Part shown: positions 25,621 through 34,883 of the stretch, one piece after another
Position numbering within the stretch: the stretch's first letter is position 1
Layout: each line of letters starts with the position of its first letter
DNA from: J095 sp964517605
GTDB lineage: Bacteria > Chloroflexota > Anaerolineae > 4572-78 > J111
Length of the DNA: 64,000 nt
Reading direction: 5' to 3'
Assembly (NCBI GenBank): GCA_964517605.1
Contig: CAZFCE010000009.1
Location: 62,001 to 126,000 of the forward strand
The notes under the pieces: model-generated
Seen by the model: the letters and a program-made list of their open reading frames with translations, nothing else
What the model was told of the DNA's origin: nothing
Database searches by the model: none
Translations under genes and position numbers: made by a program

Positions 25621-26745
25621 TTAAGCGGATTGACCAACGATCAACCGGCGTTTGGTTTCCAGCGTGTTGAGCAAATCTTCAAATGATTTGGTGAACGACG
25701 CCACGCCGTCATCCTGCAATTTTTGGGTAATGACCGCGTAATCAATACTAAAGTTCTGGAGTTGAGCCAACAGCCCGTCGGCTTCAGCCAGCTCTTCAAA
25801 CAGGCTGGCGCGGATTTGGCCGTGGTCTTTGAGCGCCACCAGGGTGCTGGGCGGCATGGTGTCAACCGTGTCGGGGCCAATCAGTTCCTCGGCGTAGAGC
25901 ACGTCGCGGTAGTTGGGGTTTTTGGTGCTGGTGCTGGCCCACAGCGGACGCTGCACGCGCGCGCCTTTTTGAGCCAGTTTCTGGAACCGCTCGCCGCCAA
26001 AAATCTCCTGAAATTTTTTGTACGCGGCTTTGGCGTTGGCAATGGCCAGTTTGCCCTGCAAAGCCAGAGCTTGCGGCTGGCCAATGGCCGCCAGCATATC
26101 ATCAAGCAGGGAATCTACCCGGCTCACAAAAAACGAGGCCACCGAGGCCACCCGGCTCACATCGCCGCCGGCTGCCGCCAGTTTTTCCAGCCCGGCAATG
26201 TAGGCATCGGCCACATCAATGTAATTTTGCAGCGAAAAAATCAGGGTTACGTTGACGTTAATGCCCGCGCCGATTACTTCGGTTATGGCCGGCACGCCCG
26301 CTGCCGTGGCCGGAATTTTAATCATCAAATTGGGGCGGTTAACGGTTTTGAACAGGCGTTTGGCCTCGGCAATGGTGCCGGCGGTGTCGTTGGCCAGTTC
26401 CGGCGATACTTCCAGGCTAACGTAGCCGTTAAGGCCGTTGGTGCGGGTGTAAACCGGGTAAAGAATTTGGGCGGCGTTTTGAATATCTTCAATGGCCAGC
26501 GTTTCGTACAAATCTTTTACCGGGATGGCCGGGCTGTGGGCCACAATCTGGGCAATCTGGTCGTCGTAAGCCTGGCTGCCGGAAATGGCTTTTTGGAAGA
26601 TGGTGGGGTTAGAAGTTACTCCCACCACGTCGTCTTCGGCGACCATGCGGGCGAGTTCGCCCCCTTCAACCAGAGTGCGCTCGATGTTATCGTACCAAAT
26701 AGCCTGACCGGCGGCTGATATTTGTTGTAAAGCATTAGTTGACAT
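25621..26745 (-). CDS. tal: transaldolase
   Basis: A 374-aa transaldolase of the longer actinobacterial/cyanobacterial type. Signature 1 is 'GVTSNPTIFQKAI' (42-54), and the Schiff-base lysine is in 'NLMIKIPAT' (Lys143). It moves a dihydroxyacetone unit between sugar phosphates in the pentose phosphate pathway. The start is ATG 26745 with GGAG 6 nt upstream; an upstream in-frame start at 26823 would run across the promoter and into the neighbour's 3' end. Downstream is the SPFH gene. Confidence 0.93.
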   Translation of the reverse strand: MSTNALQQISAAGQAIWYDNIERTLVEGGELARMVAEDDVVGVTSNPTIFQKAISGSQAYDDQIAQIVAHSPAIPVKDLYETLAIEDIQNAAQILYPVYTRTNGLNGYVSLEVSPELANDTAGTIAEAKRLFKTVNRPNLMIKIPATAAGVPAITEVIGAGINVNVTLIFSLQNYIDVADAYIAGLEKLAAAGGDVSRVASVASFFVSRVDSLLDDMLAAIGQPQALALQGKLAIANAKAAYKKFQEIFGGERFQKLAQKGARVQRPLWASTSTKNPNYRDVLYAEELIGPDTVDTMPPSTLVALKDHGQIRASLFEELAEADGLLAQLQNFSIDYAVITQKLQDDGVASFTKSFEDLLNTLETKRRLIVGQSA

Positions 26746-26776
26746 AGTTTCTCCGTTGGTTGATCCTGTTTTTACC

Positions 26777-26785
26777 AGTATACCA
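26777..26785 (-). promoter_or_regulatory. extended -10 promoter of the transaldolase gene
   Basis: The minus strand reads TGGTATACT, 32 nt before the ATG and in the gap after the acyltransferase stop. Confidence 0.55.
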
Positions 26786-26813
26786 CAACCCCAGAACAAC
26801 CAAAAAAGCGGGT

Positions 26814-28178
26814 TTAACCGCAAGCCAGGCCATCTTCCACCTCAAGAGAAAGCGCGCCATCAACCTGAACGGCGCTGACCACCTGCCGGGCCAGCCGGTA
26901 GCGCATGGCCACCAACGCCGCCACCCGCTGCGGCTGCCGGCGGCGCAGCCAACCGGCCCGCGCCTCTTGCCGCCAAAGCTGCCACTGTTCGCTCCAGCGT
27001 AAGGCCGTGTAAGCCAGCAGCGGAGCCAGCGCCAGCAGCGCCGCCGCCCCACCGAGGCCCACAAACAGGCCGGCGGCTCCGGCCTCAACCAGCCAGCCCA
27101 GCAGCACTAAAATAGCCCCAATCACCAGTTTAAACGTGCCGGTCTGGGTATCATCCCGGCCAACCAGCCGGTTAGCCAGCGGCCCGGCCAGCCGGTACGG
27201 GCCGTAACTGAGCGCCCATCCCGCCAGCGCCGGCAACGCGGCCAACGCCAACCAACTTAACCGGGCCAACCAATCCCGCTTGGTTGGCGGCTGTTCCAGC
27301 AGGCGGGGATGATGAATACCCGCCGCCGCCAATTGTTCGGCGTAAGCCTGGGCTTGCCGGGCCATTGCCTCAACCCGGGCCGGGTTGGTGGGCTTAAGTT
27401 GCTGGCAAACCGCCAGCAGTCGCGCCGCCCACCGGTATCGCTCCGGCAAAAACCGGCGGCCCGCCGGAGCCACCCACTCTGCCAGCGCCGCAACTGCCGC
27501 CAACAATTCGGCGTTTTCGGCGTGCAGCACCACCCGGCGCAGTTCGGCTTCAAGCGCGATGGTCAATTTTGAAGCCGGTTTTTCCTGGCCGGCAAAATTA
27601 GCGGCGGCGATGGGCCGGCCCACCACCAACAGCACTTCGGTGCGAAACCGGGTTTTATTTTGATACCACAAGCCCACCGGCACCAGTTGCAACCCCAACC
27701 GCCCACCAGAGTCAGCCTCCGCATCAAGAGCCAACCGGGCCGCGCCGGTGTGAAACGGCAACAAGCGGGGGTTGGAATGGGTTTGGCCTTCGGGGAAGAG
27801 CGCCAGCGCCCGCCCCTGCTGCAACAGGGTTTGGCAGCGGGCAAAAGCGGCGCTGTTGCGCCGGCGGGTATCGCCGCGCGGGCCGCCGGGTTTGCCTTCA
27901 TCCTGCGGGCGAAATACGGGCACCGCGCCAAAAGCCTGCATAAAAAACCGCCCCACCGGATTGCCAAAGAGCGTGCTTTTGGCCAAAAAAATCACCGGGC
28001 GGTTGAGCGCCGCCATCAGCACCAGCGGGTCGAGCAGGCCGTTGGGGTGGTTTAATACAAAAATCAGCGGGCGCTGCGACGGAATGTTCTCGCTGCCGTG
28101 GATTTGCAGGTTGGGGTAAAACAGCCGCACCAGCGCAAACATCATCCATTGAATAATTTTGTGGCTCAGGGGCGTCAT
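26814..28178 (-). CDS. PlsC-like acyltransferase with C-terminal membrane region
   Basis: A 454-aa membrane-associated acyltransferase. The acyl-transfer motif is 'NHPNGLLDP' (the HPNxLxD form of HX4D seen in a GPAT/AGPAT subfamily), with 'FPEGQTHSNPRLLPFHTGAARLAL' as the second block. A helical region and two or three transmembrane helices (about 310-400) follow. It probably acylates glycerol-phosphate or lysophospholipid, or a related lipid. Motif spacing follows the HPN variety; the exact substrate is open. Confidence 0.85.
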   Translation of the reverse strand: MTPLSHKIIQWMMFALVRLFYPNLQIHGSENIPSQRPLIFVLNHPNGLLDPLVLMAALNRPVIFLAKSTLFGNPVGRFFMQAFGAVPVFRPQDEGKPGGPRGDTRRRNSAAFARCQTLLQQGRALALFPEGQTHSNPRLLPFHTGAARLALDAEADSGGRLGLQLVPVGLWYQNKTRFRTEVLLVVGRPIAAANFAGQEKPASKLTIALEAELRRVVLHAENAELLAAVAALAEWVAPAGRRFLPERYRWAARLLAVCQQLKPTNPARVEAMARQAQAYAEQLAAAGIHHPRLLEQPPTKRDWLARLSWLALAALPALAGWALSYGPYRLAGPLANRLVGRDDTQTGTFKLVIGAILVLLGWLVEAGAAGLFVGLGGAAALLALAPLLAYTALRWSEQWQLWRQEARAGWLRRRQPQRVAALVAMRYRLARQVVSAVQVDGALSLEVEDGLACG

Positions 28179-28266
28179 TTTGTTTGGCTCCGTGGTAACT
28201 ATGGTTTGGAATAGTTACCGTTATGGTAGCAAAAACAGGGAGCCAAAACACCGGCTAAAAGTTAGG

Positions 28267-29133
28267 CTACAGGGTAAGCCATAGTACGGGGGTTCGCTGG
28301 CGGGTGTTTATAAAGCCAAAACGCTCGTAGAGGGCCTGGGAGCGCTGGTTGTTTTCCTGGGTGTTAAGGGTAATCCAATCCGCGCCCAAAGCCAGCACCT
28401 CGGTGATGGCCTGGTGGAGCAGTTGCGCCCCAATGCCGCGCCCCTGGTACTGGGGATGAACCGCCAGCCGGGTGAGGTGGGCATGCTGGCCATACATTTC
28501 GCACCACTGGTAGGCCACCAGGCGGTTATCCACGATGGCCACGGTGAACGAATCGGCCTGGGCCAGCGCCTCGCTGAAATTGCCGGCGGATTTGTGCCAG
28601 ATGTGTTCAAAGGCCAGGTCATCCAGGCTGAGCAGCGCCGGTAAATCGTTAACGTGAGCCGAACGCAGGCTGGCCGGGCTGGCATCCGGCGGCGGGGGCG
28701 GTTCAACGCCGGGCCGTTCAAACGCAATAATCCACTCTTTGATTTCAAAACCGCGCTGTTGTAAGCCCTCAACCAGCCAATCGGCGTTGCCAATGTAGGC
28801 TAGCGCCCGCAGTTGGCCGGCCCGCGCTGCCGCCGCAATTTGAGGCAACAACAAATCAAGGTACGGCGGCACGCTCCAGGTATCGCGCAGGCCCACCGCC
28901 ACCAGCAAACAAATACCCGATGGCAGCGGTTCGGCCATTAAAAAGCCGCGCAGCCCCACGTTATCTTCGGCTACAAACCCCGGCAGTAACCGGATTTTGG
29001 CCGACAAATCAGCGGGGGTAATGCGTAGTTGCACCCGCCAGTGGGAGGTAATCAGCCGCAGCAGCCGCTGCGTATCGCCCGCCCGGAGGGGACGCACCAC
29101 GGTTGAATTTCGATCAGTTGCCAGCACGCTCAC
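28267..29133 (-). CDS. GNAT-family N-acetyltransferase
   Basis: A 288-aa protein. The C-terminal half is a complete GNAT fold with acetyl-CoA motif 'VHPQYQGRGIGAQLL' and 'LNTQENNQRSQALYERFGF'. The N-terminal 140 residues look like a degenerate second GNAT-like half. The acceptor is unknown. The start is GTG 29133 with GGAG 10 nt upstream. Confidence 0.85.
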   Translation of the reverse strand: MSVLATDRNSTVVRPLRAGDTQRLLRLITSHWRVQLRITPADLSAKIRLLPGFVAEDNVGLRGFLMAEPLPSGICLLVAVGLRDTWSVPPYLDLLLPQIAAAARAGQLRALAYIGNADWLVEGLQQRGFEIKEWIIAFERPGVEPPPPPDASPASLRSAHVNDLPALLSLDDLAFEHIWHKSAGNFSEALAQADSFTVAIVDNRLVAYQWCEMYGQHAHLTRLAVHPQYQGRGIGAQLLHQAITEVLALGADWITLNTQENNQRSQALYERFGFINTRQRTPVLWLTL

Positions 29134-29195
29134 AATAACTTCTCCAGCGGGATATTGTAAGAATGGGCGGCAAAGCTGTCAAAGCCGACCTGCCG

Positions 29196-31430
29196 TTACG
29201 GCGCAACCACTCGCACGCCGGCCAGCGTTACGGCATCGGTTTGAACCCAGGCGGAACCATCCTTTTGCAGCGGCAGGCGTTGGCCGGTAGCGCCGTTGTA
29301 CAGCCCCACCACCAGCCGGTACGCGCCCGGCGGCGCGTTGGGCGCAATTGCCAACGGGTGCGAATCGATAATTTGCTGGCCGGGCTGCCACCTGCCGGTG
29401 GGAGCCGCGCCGGCCTGCGGCTCACTATCGTGATGGGCGGCCCGCGCCCCGGCGTCATTCACCAGATGCACAAAAACCTTGTAATTTTGCGCGGGGCGGC
29501 CCTCGGCTTGCCAGTACAGGGTTAGTTCGATGGTGTCGCCGGGGGCAGCCTGCCGCCGGTTAATGGCATAGCCCGCCAGCGTGACGCCATCGGCAAATTG
29601 AAGCTGCTGCGGGTTGGGGCGGTCGCCGGGCCGGGGATCAATTTTTATTTGACCAAAAGTAATGCTGTCGCCGCCGCTGCTCACCGGCAACCGCTGGCCG
29701 GTGGCGGAGTTGTACAGGCCCAATTCCAGCCGGGCCTGCGCCGGGGCAAAGGCGGTAGAGGGCAGCCGCAGCGCGTAGGTATCGGCAAATTGCGCGCCGG
29801 GCAACCACTGGCCGGTGGGGTACACGCCCGGCCCGTGCAGCACATCGCGCTGGGCCACAATCAGCCCGTTGTCATCAACCAGGTGCAAAAACACCGAGTA
29901 GTTGACGGCGGTGGGGCGCTCGGCGCGCCAGTAGAATGTAACCGGCAAAATACCGCCCGGTGGCACGGCGGTTGCGCCCGGCGCAAACCCCAACAGCGTG
30001 GCCGTATCGCCAAAAGTTACGGCCAGCGGTTGAGCCGCAGCCGGCAGGCCATCAATGGGCGGCGGCGGGGCGTAGGCCGGGGCAATCACGCCGCCCGGCA
30101 CCCAGACCGAAACGGCCAGCAGCGCCAAGCCCGGCAAAAAAGCCAGCCGGCGCGGAGCCAACGCCAGCCAGCCGGCGGCCCACAGCGGCGCAATGGCCGC
30201 CAACGCCGGAAAGAGCAGCCGCCCCTGCGTGGCCGGGGTGCGGAGCGTCCACTGCACCAGCCCGGCCAGCAAAATGACCAGCCAGCCCAACAACATTGGC
30301 CAGGTTGGGCGCAGTCCCGGCGGCAAATGTTCTTTTTTGGCCCAAATGAGCAGCCAGCCCGCGCCACCGGCGGCAAAAATCAGGTTGAACAGGCCATAAA
30401 CCCAGCCGGGCAGCGCCACCGAAAAATAGCCAAACAACCCCCAAAATGATCGCGCCAGCCCCGGCGTTTCGGCTAAAAGCTGCGGACAGGTGGGCGGCGT
30501 GGGGCGAGCGCCCATCATTTGCACCATAATTTCGGCCCCGGTCCAATCGCCGTACAGGGTAAAGTTGCGCCAGTACCACCAACCGGCCAGCGCCAGCGCC
30601 AGCCCACCCACCAGCGCGGTGGCCAGCAGCGCGGTTGTCCACCGCCGCTGCCGGTAGCCCCAACCCAGCAGCGTTAACCCGATGAGCGCCAGCAACCCCA
30701 ACCCGCTCACTTTGGCCAGCGCCGCCAACCCCGCCAGCACACCCAGCAAAATCACCCGCCGCCACGGAAACGAACCGGAATCGGTGAGCAGTACCGCCAA
30801 TTGCCATACCGCCAGCGTTGCCAGCAGGATAATCAGGTTATCGTTATTAACCGCGCCGGAGATAAAAATAAACATCGGGTTAAAGGCGACAAAGGCCATA
30901 GCCACCGGAGCAAACAGCGGGTTGGCCGGCCACAGGCGGCGGCTCAGCGCGTAAACAGCCAGCACCGTGCCCGCGCCCAGCCCCACCGAGAACAGCCGCG
31001 CCAGGTGAATAGCCAGCACCGCCCCCCGCCACGGCCACTGTTCGGCGGGGGTGTGGATGATGATGTTGGCGTTGCCATCCAGGCTAACCAGGCCGAGGTC
31101 GGCGTGGGGATTGCGCCGGATAAGTTGCGGCAGGTCATCGGCGGGCACGGCGGCGGTGAGCAACGCCGCCAGCGCGTAATAGAGCGGCGGCTGGCTGCCC
31201 TCTTGCTGCCAAAGCTGCGGGCTGGCCGGATTCTGCACCGGCAGTTGGGCGGTGCGGGCCAACTGCCACACCAGCGGGTAATGCCACAACTCGTCGGGCG
31301 CTTCAAAAATGGGCGTAACCACGCTGTAGGTTACGGCCAGCCCCAAAAATGCGGCAATAATTAAAATTGGCGGCCAAAATCGGGTTATCACGCGGGCGTA
31401 ACTCCTAAAAACTGCCGCTAAGTCTAGCAC
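29196..31430 (-). CDS. DUF2142/GT-C-like membrane glycosyltransferase with two beta domains
   Basis: A 744-aa polytopic protein. The N-terminal loop 'APDELWHYPLVWQLARTAQLPVQ' and 'QPPLYYALAALL' match predicted GT-C/DUF2142 proteins. About 12 helices are followed by two tandem beta-sandwich-like modules, each with 'LTLYWQAEGRPAQNYKVFVHLVND'-type and 'YRLVVGLYNGATGQRLPL'-type blocks. The same module is found once in the 19580 gene. It may glycosylate a surface polymer; substrate unknown. GTG start at 31430. Confidence 0.8.
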   Translation of the reverse strand: MLDLAAVFRSYARVITRFWPPILIIAAFLGLAVTYSVVTPIFEAPDELWHYPLVWQLARTAQLPVQNPASPQLWQQEGSQPPLYYALAALLTAAVPADDLPQLIRRNPHADLGLVSLDGNANIIIHTPAEQWPWRGAVLAIHLARLFSVGLGAGTVLAVYALSRRLWPANPLFAPVAMAFVAFNPMFIFISGAVNNDNLIILLATLAVWQLAVLLTDSGSFPWRRVILLGVLAGLAALAKVSGLGLLALIGLTLLGWGYRQRRWTTALLATALVGGLALALAGWWYWRNFTLYGDWTGAEIMVQMMGARPTPPTCPQLLAETPGLARSFWGLFGYFSVALPGWVYGLFNLIFAAGGAGWLLIWAKKEHLPPGLRPTWPMLLGWLVILLAGLVQWTLRTPATQGRLLFPALAAIAPLWAAGWLALAPRRLAFLPGLALLAVSVWVPGGVIAPAYAPPPPIDGLPAAAQPLAVTFGDTATLLGFAPGATAVPPGGILPVTFYWRAERPTAVNYSVFLHLVDDNGLIVAQRDVLHGPGVYPTGQWLPGAQFADTYALRLPSTAFAPAQARLELGLYNSATGQRLPVSSGGDSITFGQIKIDPRPGDRPNPQQLQFADGVTLAGYAINRRQAAPGDTIELTLYWQAEGRPAQNYKVFVHLVNDAGARAAHHDSEPQAGAAPTGRWQPGQQIIDSHPLAIAPNAPPGAYRLVVGLYNGATGQRLPLQKDGSAWVQTDAVTLAGVRVVAP

Positions 31431-31460
31431 AACTGCGGCCAGCCGTCATATTGGGTGGTT

Positions 31461-31489
31461 TTGACAGCCACTACTGACAATGTTATACT
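31461..31489 (+). promoter_or_regulatory. strong sigma70-type promoter of proX-like gene
   Basis: TTGACA (31461-31466), 17 nt, TATACT (31484-31489), preceded by TG (extended -10). It lies 57 nt before the start codon. Confidence 0.8.
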
Positions 31490-31545
31490 CGCCCCTAAGC
31501 CGTTTGGCTTAAACTGGGAACAAACAAGAAGGGAAGGAGAAGTTG

Positions 31546-32592
31546 ATGAACATTCGCTTGATTGTATCGGCTCTGTTGATTGCGCTGGCAGCGGCGCTGG
31601 CGGTGTCGTGCGGCGGGCAGCAACAACCCCCGGCCTCCAAAGACGAAGCGGCCGCTCCGGCCAAACAAGCCGACGCCGCGCCGGTTGCCAAAGAAGAGGC
31701 CGCCCCGGCCAAACCTGCCGCCGGCAACAAACTCACCATCAAACTGGCCGAAAATCCGTGGTCGGGTTCGCAGGTGAACGTGGCCGTGGCCAAAATTTTG
31801 CTGGAAGAAAAGCTGGGCCATCCGGTAGAGGTTGTTACCATTGATGAAAACGCCCAGTGGCCGGCCCTGTCCAGCGGCGATTTGCACGCCAGCCTGGAAA
31901 TTTGGCCCTCTGGCCACGTTGAGGATGTAAAGCAGTACATTGACGGCCAAAAGGTGGTTGAAAATTTGGGGCCGTTGGGGGTAGTGGGTGAAATTGGCTG
32001 GTTTATGCCCAGCTACGTGCTAAAAGATCACCCGGAGTTGGCCACCTGGGAAGGTTTTAAAAACCCGGACAACGCCAAGCTGTTTGCCACCGCCGAAACC
32101 GGCAACAAGGGGCAGTTTTTGGCCGGCGACCCCAGTTGGGTGCAGTACGATGGCGACATTATTAAAAACCTGGGGCTAAACCTGGAAGTGGTGACCGCCG
32201 GCTCCGAACAGGCCATTCTGGCCCAACTCGATGCCGCCAACAGCCGCAAAGCGCCCATTTTGTTTTACTTCTGGACGCCCCATTCGGTGCACGCCCAATA
32301 CGAGCTAACGCAGGTAAAGCTGCCGCCCTACAGCAAAGAATGTTACGATAAAGCCGCCTCCGGCGGGGTGGCCTGCGGTTATCCGCCGGATAATCTGTTT
32401 AAAATTGCCTGGGTTGGGCTAAAAGACGCCGCCCCCGATGTGTATCAATTTTTGAAGAACTTTAACTACACCACCAAAGACCAAATTTCGATGATTGCGG
32501 CGGTGGAGCTTGACAAGAAAACTCCCGAAGCCGCGGCGCGGGAGTGGCTTGACCAGAACCCGCAGGTGTGGCAAGCCTGGCTGCCCAAATAG
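31546..32592 (+). CDS. glycine betaine/choline-type ABC substrate-binding lipoprotein
   Basis: A 348-aa OpuAC/ProX-like binding protein. The lipobox is 'LAVSC' (Cys22). An Ala/Lys/Pro linker (about 25-60) is followed by the quaternary-amine binding domain ('NPWSGSQVNVAVAKILLEEKLG', 'WPSGHVEDVKQYIDGQ', 'LFYFWTPHSVHAQYELTQVKLPPY'). Its ATPase and permease genes lie 2.3 kb away on the opposite strand, beyond an inserted island. AAGGAG sits 6 nt before ATG 31546; a TTG 3 nt upstream is less well placed. Confidence 0.88.
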   Translation: MNIRLIVSALLIALAAALAVSCGGQQQPPASKDEAAAPAKQADAAPVAKEEAAPAKPAAGNKLTIKLAENPWSGSQVNVAVAKILLEEKLGHPVEVVTIDENAQWPALSSGDLHASLEIWPSGHVEDVKQYIDGQKVVENLGPLGVVGEIGWFMPSYVLKDHPELATWEGFKNPDNAKLFATAETGNKGQFLAGDPSWVQYDGDIIKNLGLNLEVVTAGSEQAILAQLDAANSRKAPILFYFWTPHSVHAQYELTQVKLPPYSKECYDKAASGGVACGYPPDNLFKIAWVGLKDAAPDVYQFLKNFNYTTKDQISMIAAVELDKKTPEAAAREWLDQNPQVWQAWLPK

Positions 32593-32614
32593 TATTTGTT
32601 GTAAGCCTTGAATC

Positions 32615-32647
32615 AAAACACGCCCCGGCATTCGGGGCGTGTTTTTT
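32615..32647 (+). terminator. intrinsic terminator after the binding-protein gene
   Basis: AAAACACGCCCC/GGGGCGTGTTTT (32615-32626 with 32634-32645) followed by T residues. Confidence 0.9.
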
Positions 32648-32835
32648 ATATGGAATTGCGGTGAATGACCGTATCTCAGCGGCGGCTACGCAGCCTTTGC
32701 GCAACGGATTGCTGAAAGCGCTAAAACTGACTTCAATAAAACCCCCACATAGGCCGTCTGCTACAACACCCCCTACCCCGGCGGGTATTTCCTACCGGAG
32801 AAACTGGCTGAAAGCGACAATTTCTTAGGAAAGGC

Positions 32836-32847
32836 TTGTTATATTTT
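32836..32847 (+). repeat. left 12-bp inverted repeat of the DarTG-like island
   Basis: TTGTTATATTTT. Its perfect reverse complement lies at 34884-34895. The two copies closely bracket the AT-rich two-gene segment, where base composition changes. Confidence 0.5.
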
Positions 32848-32852
32848 GCTTT

Positions 32853-33857
32853 TTAAAACGGTATTTCAAATTCTTGATAAACATAACTATTTGCGTAAAT
32901 CAAGAAACCGTCCAAGAATATCTGAATTGAGTAGTTTGGGATAAACTCTCCCAGCGGAATTTTCCAATTGTGATACTTGGCCAAATTGAAGTCAGATATA
33001 GAGAATGATTCTTGTTGTTCATTAAACACCAAGTCGATTTGAAGATGAAATGGTCCCCCAGAATTTGTCTCAGGTGAAAAATTCATACTTACCGCACTCG
33101 AGTCTAACTGTACCGTCTCTAGAAAAGTGTGTTGACGAAAGTAAAGTGTACTACGAGTTGTTGATACAATTTTTCTCTGATAACGTTTACGCAGAGGGTA
33201 TGGCAATAGAAACAGCAAAGTCTCTCTTTCTGCTTCTGAACGACAGTAAATATAACGAAGTGCCTCCAAATCTAAACTTATTGGAACAATAACTTCCGCC
33301 CCCCGCCGAAACACAATATCTCGATCCTTTTCTACATCAAACCAACTGTTATGATAAATTTTCTTCCATGGCAAATTTTCCAACTCATTAGCGGTTTGAA
33401 ATATTTGAGCTTTCGGTGATGCTAAACTCCCATCAGAAAATAGGCTGTCATTTCTTGTCAGGATTGACGCTGAGTCAAGTAAAAAGAAAACCGGAACAGG
33501 GCAATGAGCGTCAGAAAACATAGATTTTGCAAGTATTGTTTTAGAGCGCACTCCCTCGGCGTGAAATTGCGTGGGCGTTTTTGGGCGAAAATATAAACGA
33601 ACACAATCTTTAATAGTTGTGTCCGTTCCTGCTAATACAACGGAGCTACCGCTACTTACGGCTAATCCCCCGGCATTTTCAAGCTGTCCTCTACTGTACA
33701 AACAACCATTTTGTAAAATTCTAATGGCGTTATTTATATCGGTATAATGAAACAATAATCGGGGCCACCATCTTCTTTCTGTTCTGCGCACCCAATCCTG
33801 TTTTTCTAGTTTTTGAAGAAATACCCTTTTCAAATCAGCATCAGTTTCTTGGTACAT
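32853..33857 (-). CDS. DarT-like (DUF4433) DNA ADP-ribosyltransferase toxin, C-terminally extended
   Basis: A 334-aa protein. Residues about 20-215 resemble DarT: 'LLFHYTDINNAIRILQNG' (His37), 'VRLYFRPKTPTQFHAEG', 'VPVFFLLD', and the catalytic-type 'RRGAEVIVP' (Glu188). DarT transfers ADP-ribose from NAD+ to thymidine in single-stranded DNA. Residues about 220-334 form a beta-rich extension that I do not recognise. ATG 33857 begins 4 nt after the macrodomain-gene stop, so translation is probably coupled; the longer frame from 33941 would overlap by 80 nt. Codon use is much more AT-rich than that of the neighbours. Confidence 0.75.
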   Translation of the reverse strand: MYQETDADLKRVFLQKLEKQDWVRRTERRWWPRLLFHYTDINNAIRILQNGCLYSRGQLENAGGLAVSSGSSVVLAGTDTTIKDCVRLYFRPKTPTQFHAEGVRSKTILAKSMFSDAHCPVPVFFLLDSASILTRNDSLFSDGSLASPKAQIFQTANELENLPWKKIYHNSWFDVEKDRDIVFRRGAEVIVPISLDLEALRYIYCRSEAERETLLFLLPYPLRKRYQRKIVSTTRSTLYFRQHTFLETVQLDSSAVSMNFSPETNSGGPFHLQIDLVFNEQQESFSISDFNLAKYHNWKIPLGEFIPNYSIQIFLDGFLIYANSYVYQEFEIPF

Positions 33858-33861
33858 TTTT

Positions 33862-34791
33862 TCAATCAATGTTAAAAAGTGATAATTGAGCAATTTGAGG
33901 CGTCTGTTTAATAAACGCTTCTGGTAACACTTGTAAACCAATTATGGAGGCATTGTTTAACTTATCATAACTATCTGAAACATGTACATACTTTACATAA
34001 TTTAGTTCTGCAAAAATTGCAGTAACATATGACATTCTTCTATCCAACCCGGGTACAATATGACGCATTGAAAACCCGTGTGTTCTAAGTTGTTGCCAGA
34101 AGGCAAGGAGGTCTTCATATTGGAGGTTGAACTTTTGGTTTCTCGTTGAAATCTCTATCCCACGAGGATCATCAGAAATGCGGGCCGAAAATGTTTTGTT
34201 GCGTGCAATTGTTTGGAACTGAGATTTATTTTTTAATAATTCGGCAATATCTTCCCAAACTTCCAAAAACGGTAGTGCGGTTGGTTCATCACGAAGCCAT
34301 TGCTTCATTTCTTTTTGCTCTAAATGTTCCACAAAATCTGTATTGCTGAAATTTGGATAGATAAAAATCTCAATTGGTAAGTTTCTTAAATATCTTTCCA
34401 TTAAAGGTTGGACTTGTGTTTCAAAATCAAGTTGACCATTACCACATCCGAGTGCAGGAAATGCAATACTATAAATACCCAACTCTTCGTAGCTACTTAC
34501 AAATTTTTTCAACCCAGTTTCAACATATTCAATTTTTGAGGGATAACGCCAATGGGTTTTGGTGGGAAAATTTAACACCCATTTATTCAAACTTTTGTAG
34601 AGCCATAACATTCCAATCTTAAGGTTTTTTTGCTCACATAATATACGGTATTGTTCATACATTTCTGGAAATAATCGCTTAAAATCTAGAGCGATTCCTT
34701 TTCCCATTACTCCCACTGTATTTACAGTGTTTACCAATACTTGAGCAGGTGACTGGAACAAATTCCCATCAACATATAGAATCATATTCAC
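33862..34791 (-). CDS. DarG-like macrodomain antitoxin (DNA ADP-ribosylglycohydrolase)
   Basis: A 309-aa protein. The N-terminal macrodomain (about 1-150) has hallmark DarG blocks: 'VDGNLFQSPAQVLVNTVNTV', 'GVMGKGIALDFKRLFP', 'NFPTKTHWRYPS' and 'IAFPALGCGNGQLDF'. DarG removes ADP-ribose from DNA and also binds the toxin. The C-terminal half (160-309) is helical and may hold the toxin-binding domain. Here it is upstream of the toxin gene, while typical darTG operons begin with the toxin. AT-rich composition suggests horizontal gain. Confidence 0.8.
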   Translation of the reverse strand: MNMILYVDGNLFQSPAQVLVNTVNTVGVMGKGIALDFKRLFPEMYEQYRILCEQKNLKIGMLWLYKSLNKWVLNFPTKTHWRYPSKIEYVETGLKKFVSSYEELGIYSIAFPALGCGNGQLDFETQVQPLMERYLRNLPIEIFIYPNFSNTDFVEHLEQKEMKQWLRDEPTALPFLEVWEDIAELLKNKSQFQTIARNKTFSARISDDPRGIEISTRNQKFNLQYEDLLAFWQQLRTHGFSMRHIVPGLDRRMSYVTAIFAELNYVKYVHVSDSYDKLNNASIIGLQVLPEAFIKQTPQIAQLSLFNID

Positions 34792-34883
34792 GGCCTTTAA
34801 TGGTTAAACGTTTGTCTGATCCCGATATTTTACTATAGATTATGGGTTGATCGAAATTGAGGAATTCTCAGAAAGACAACATA

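Noticed and set aside
25723..26718. Plus-strand open frame (331 codons) opposite transaldolase
   Set aside because: Antisense shadow; no start signal and no family motif.
32568..32828. Small plus-strand ORF (86 codons) overlapping the terminator of the betaine-binding gene
   Set aside because: It begins inside the upstream gene and crosses a terminator. A different frame from 32669 reads gene-like across a TAG, so this may be decayed coding DNA, but no family could be named.
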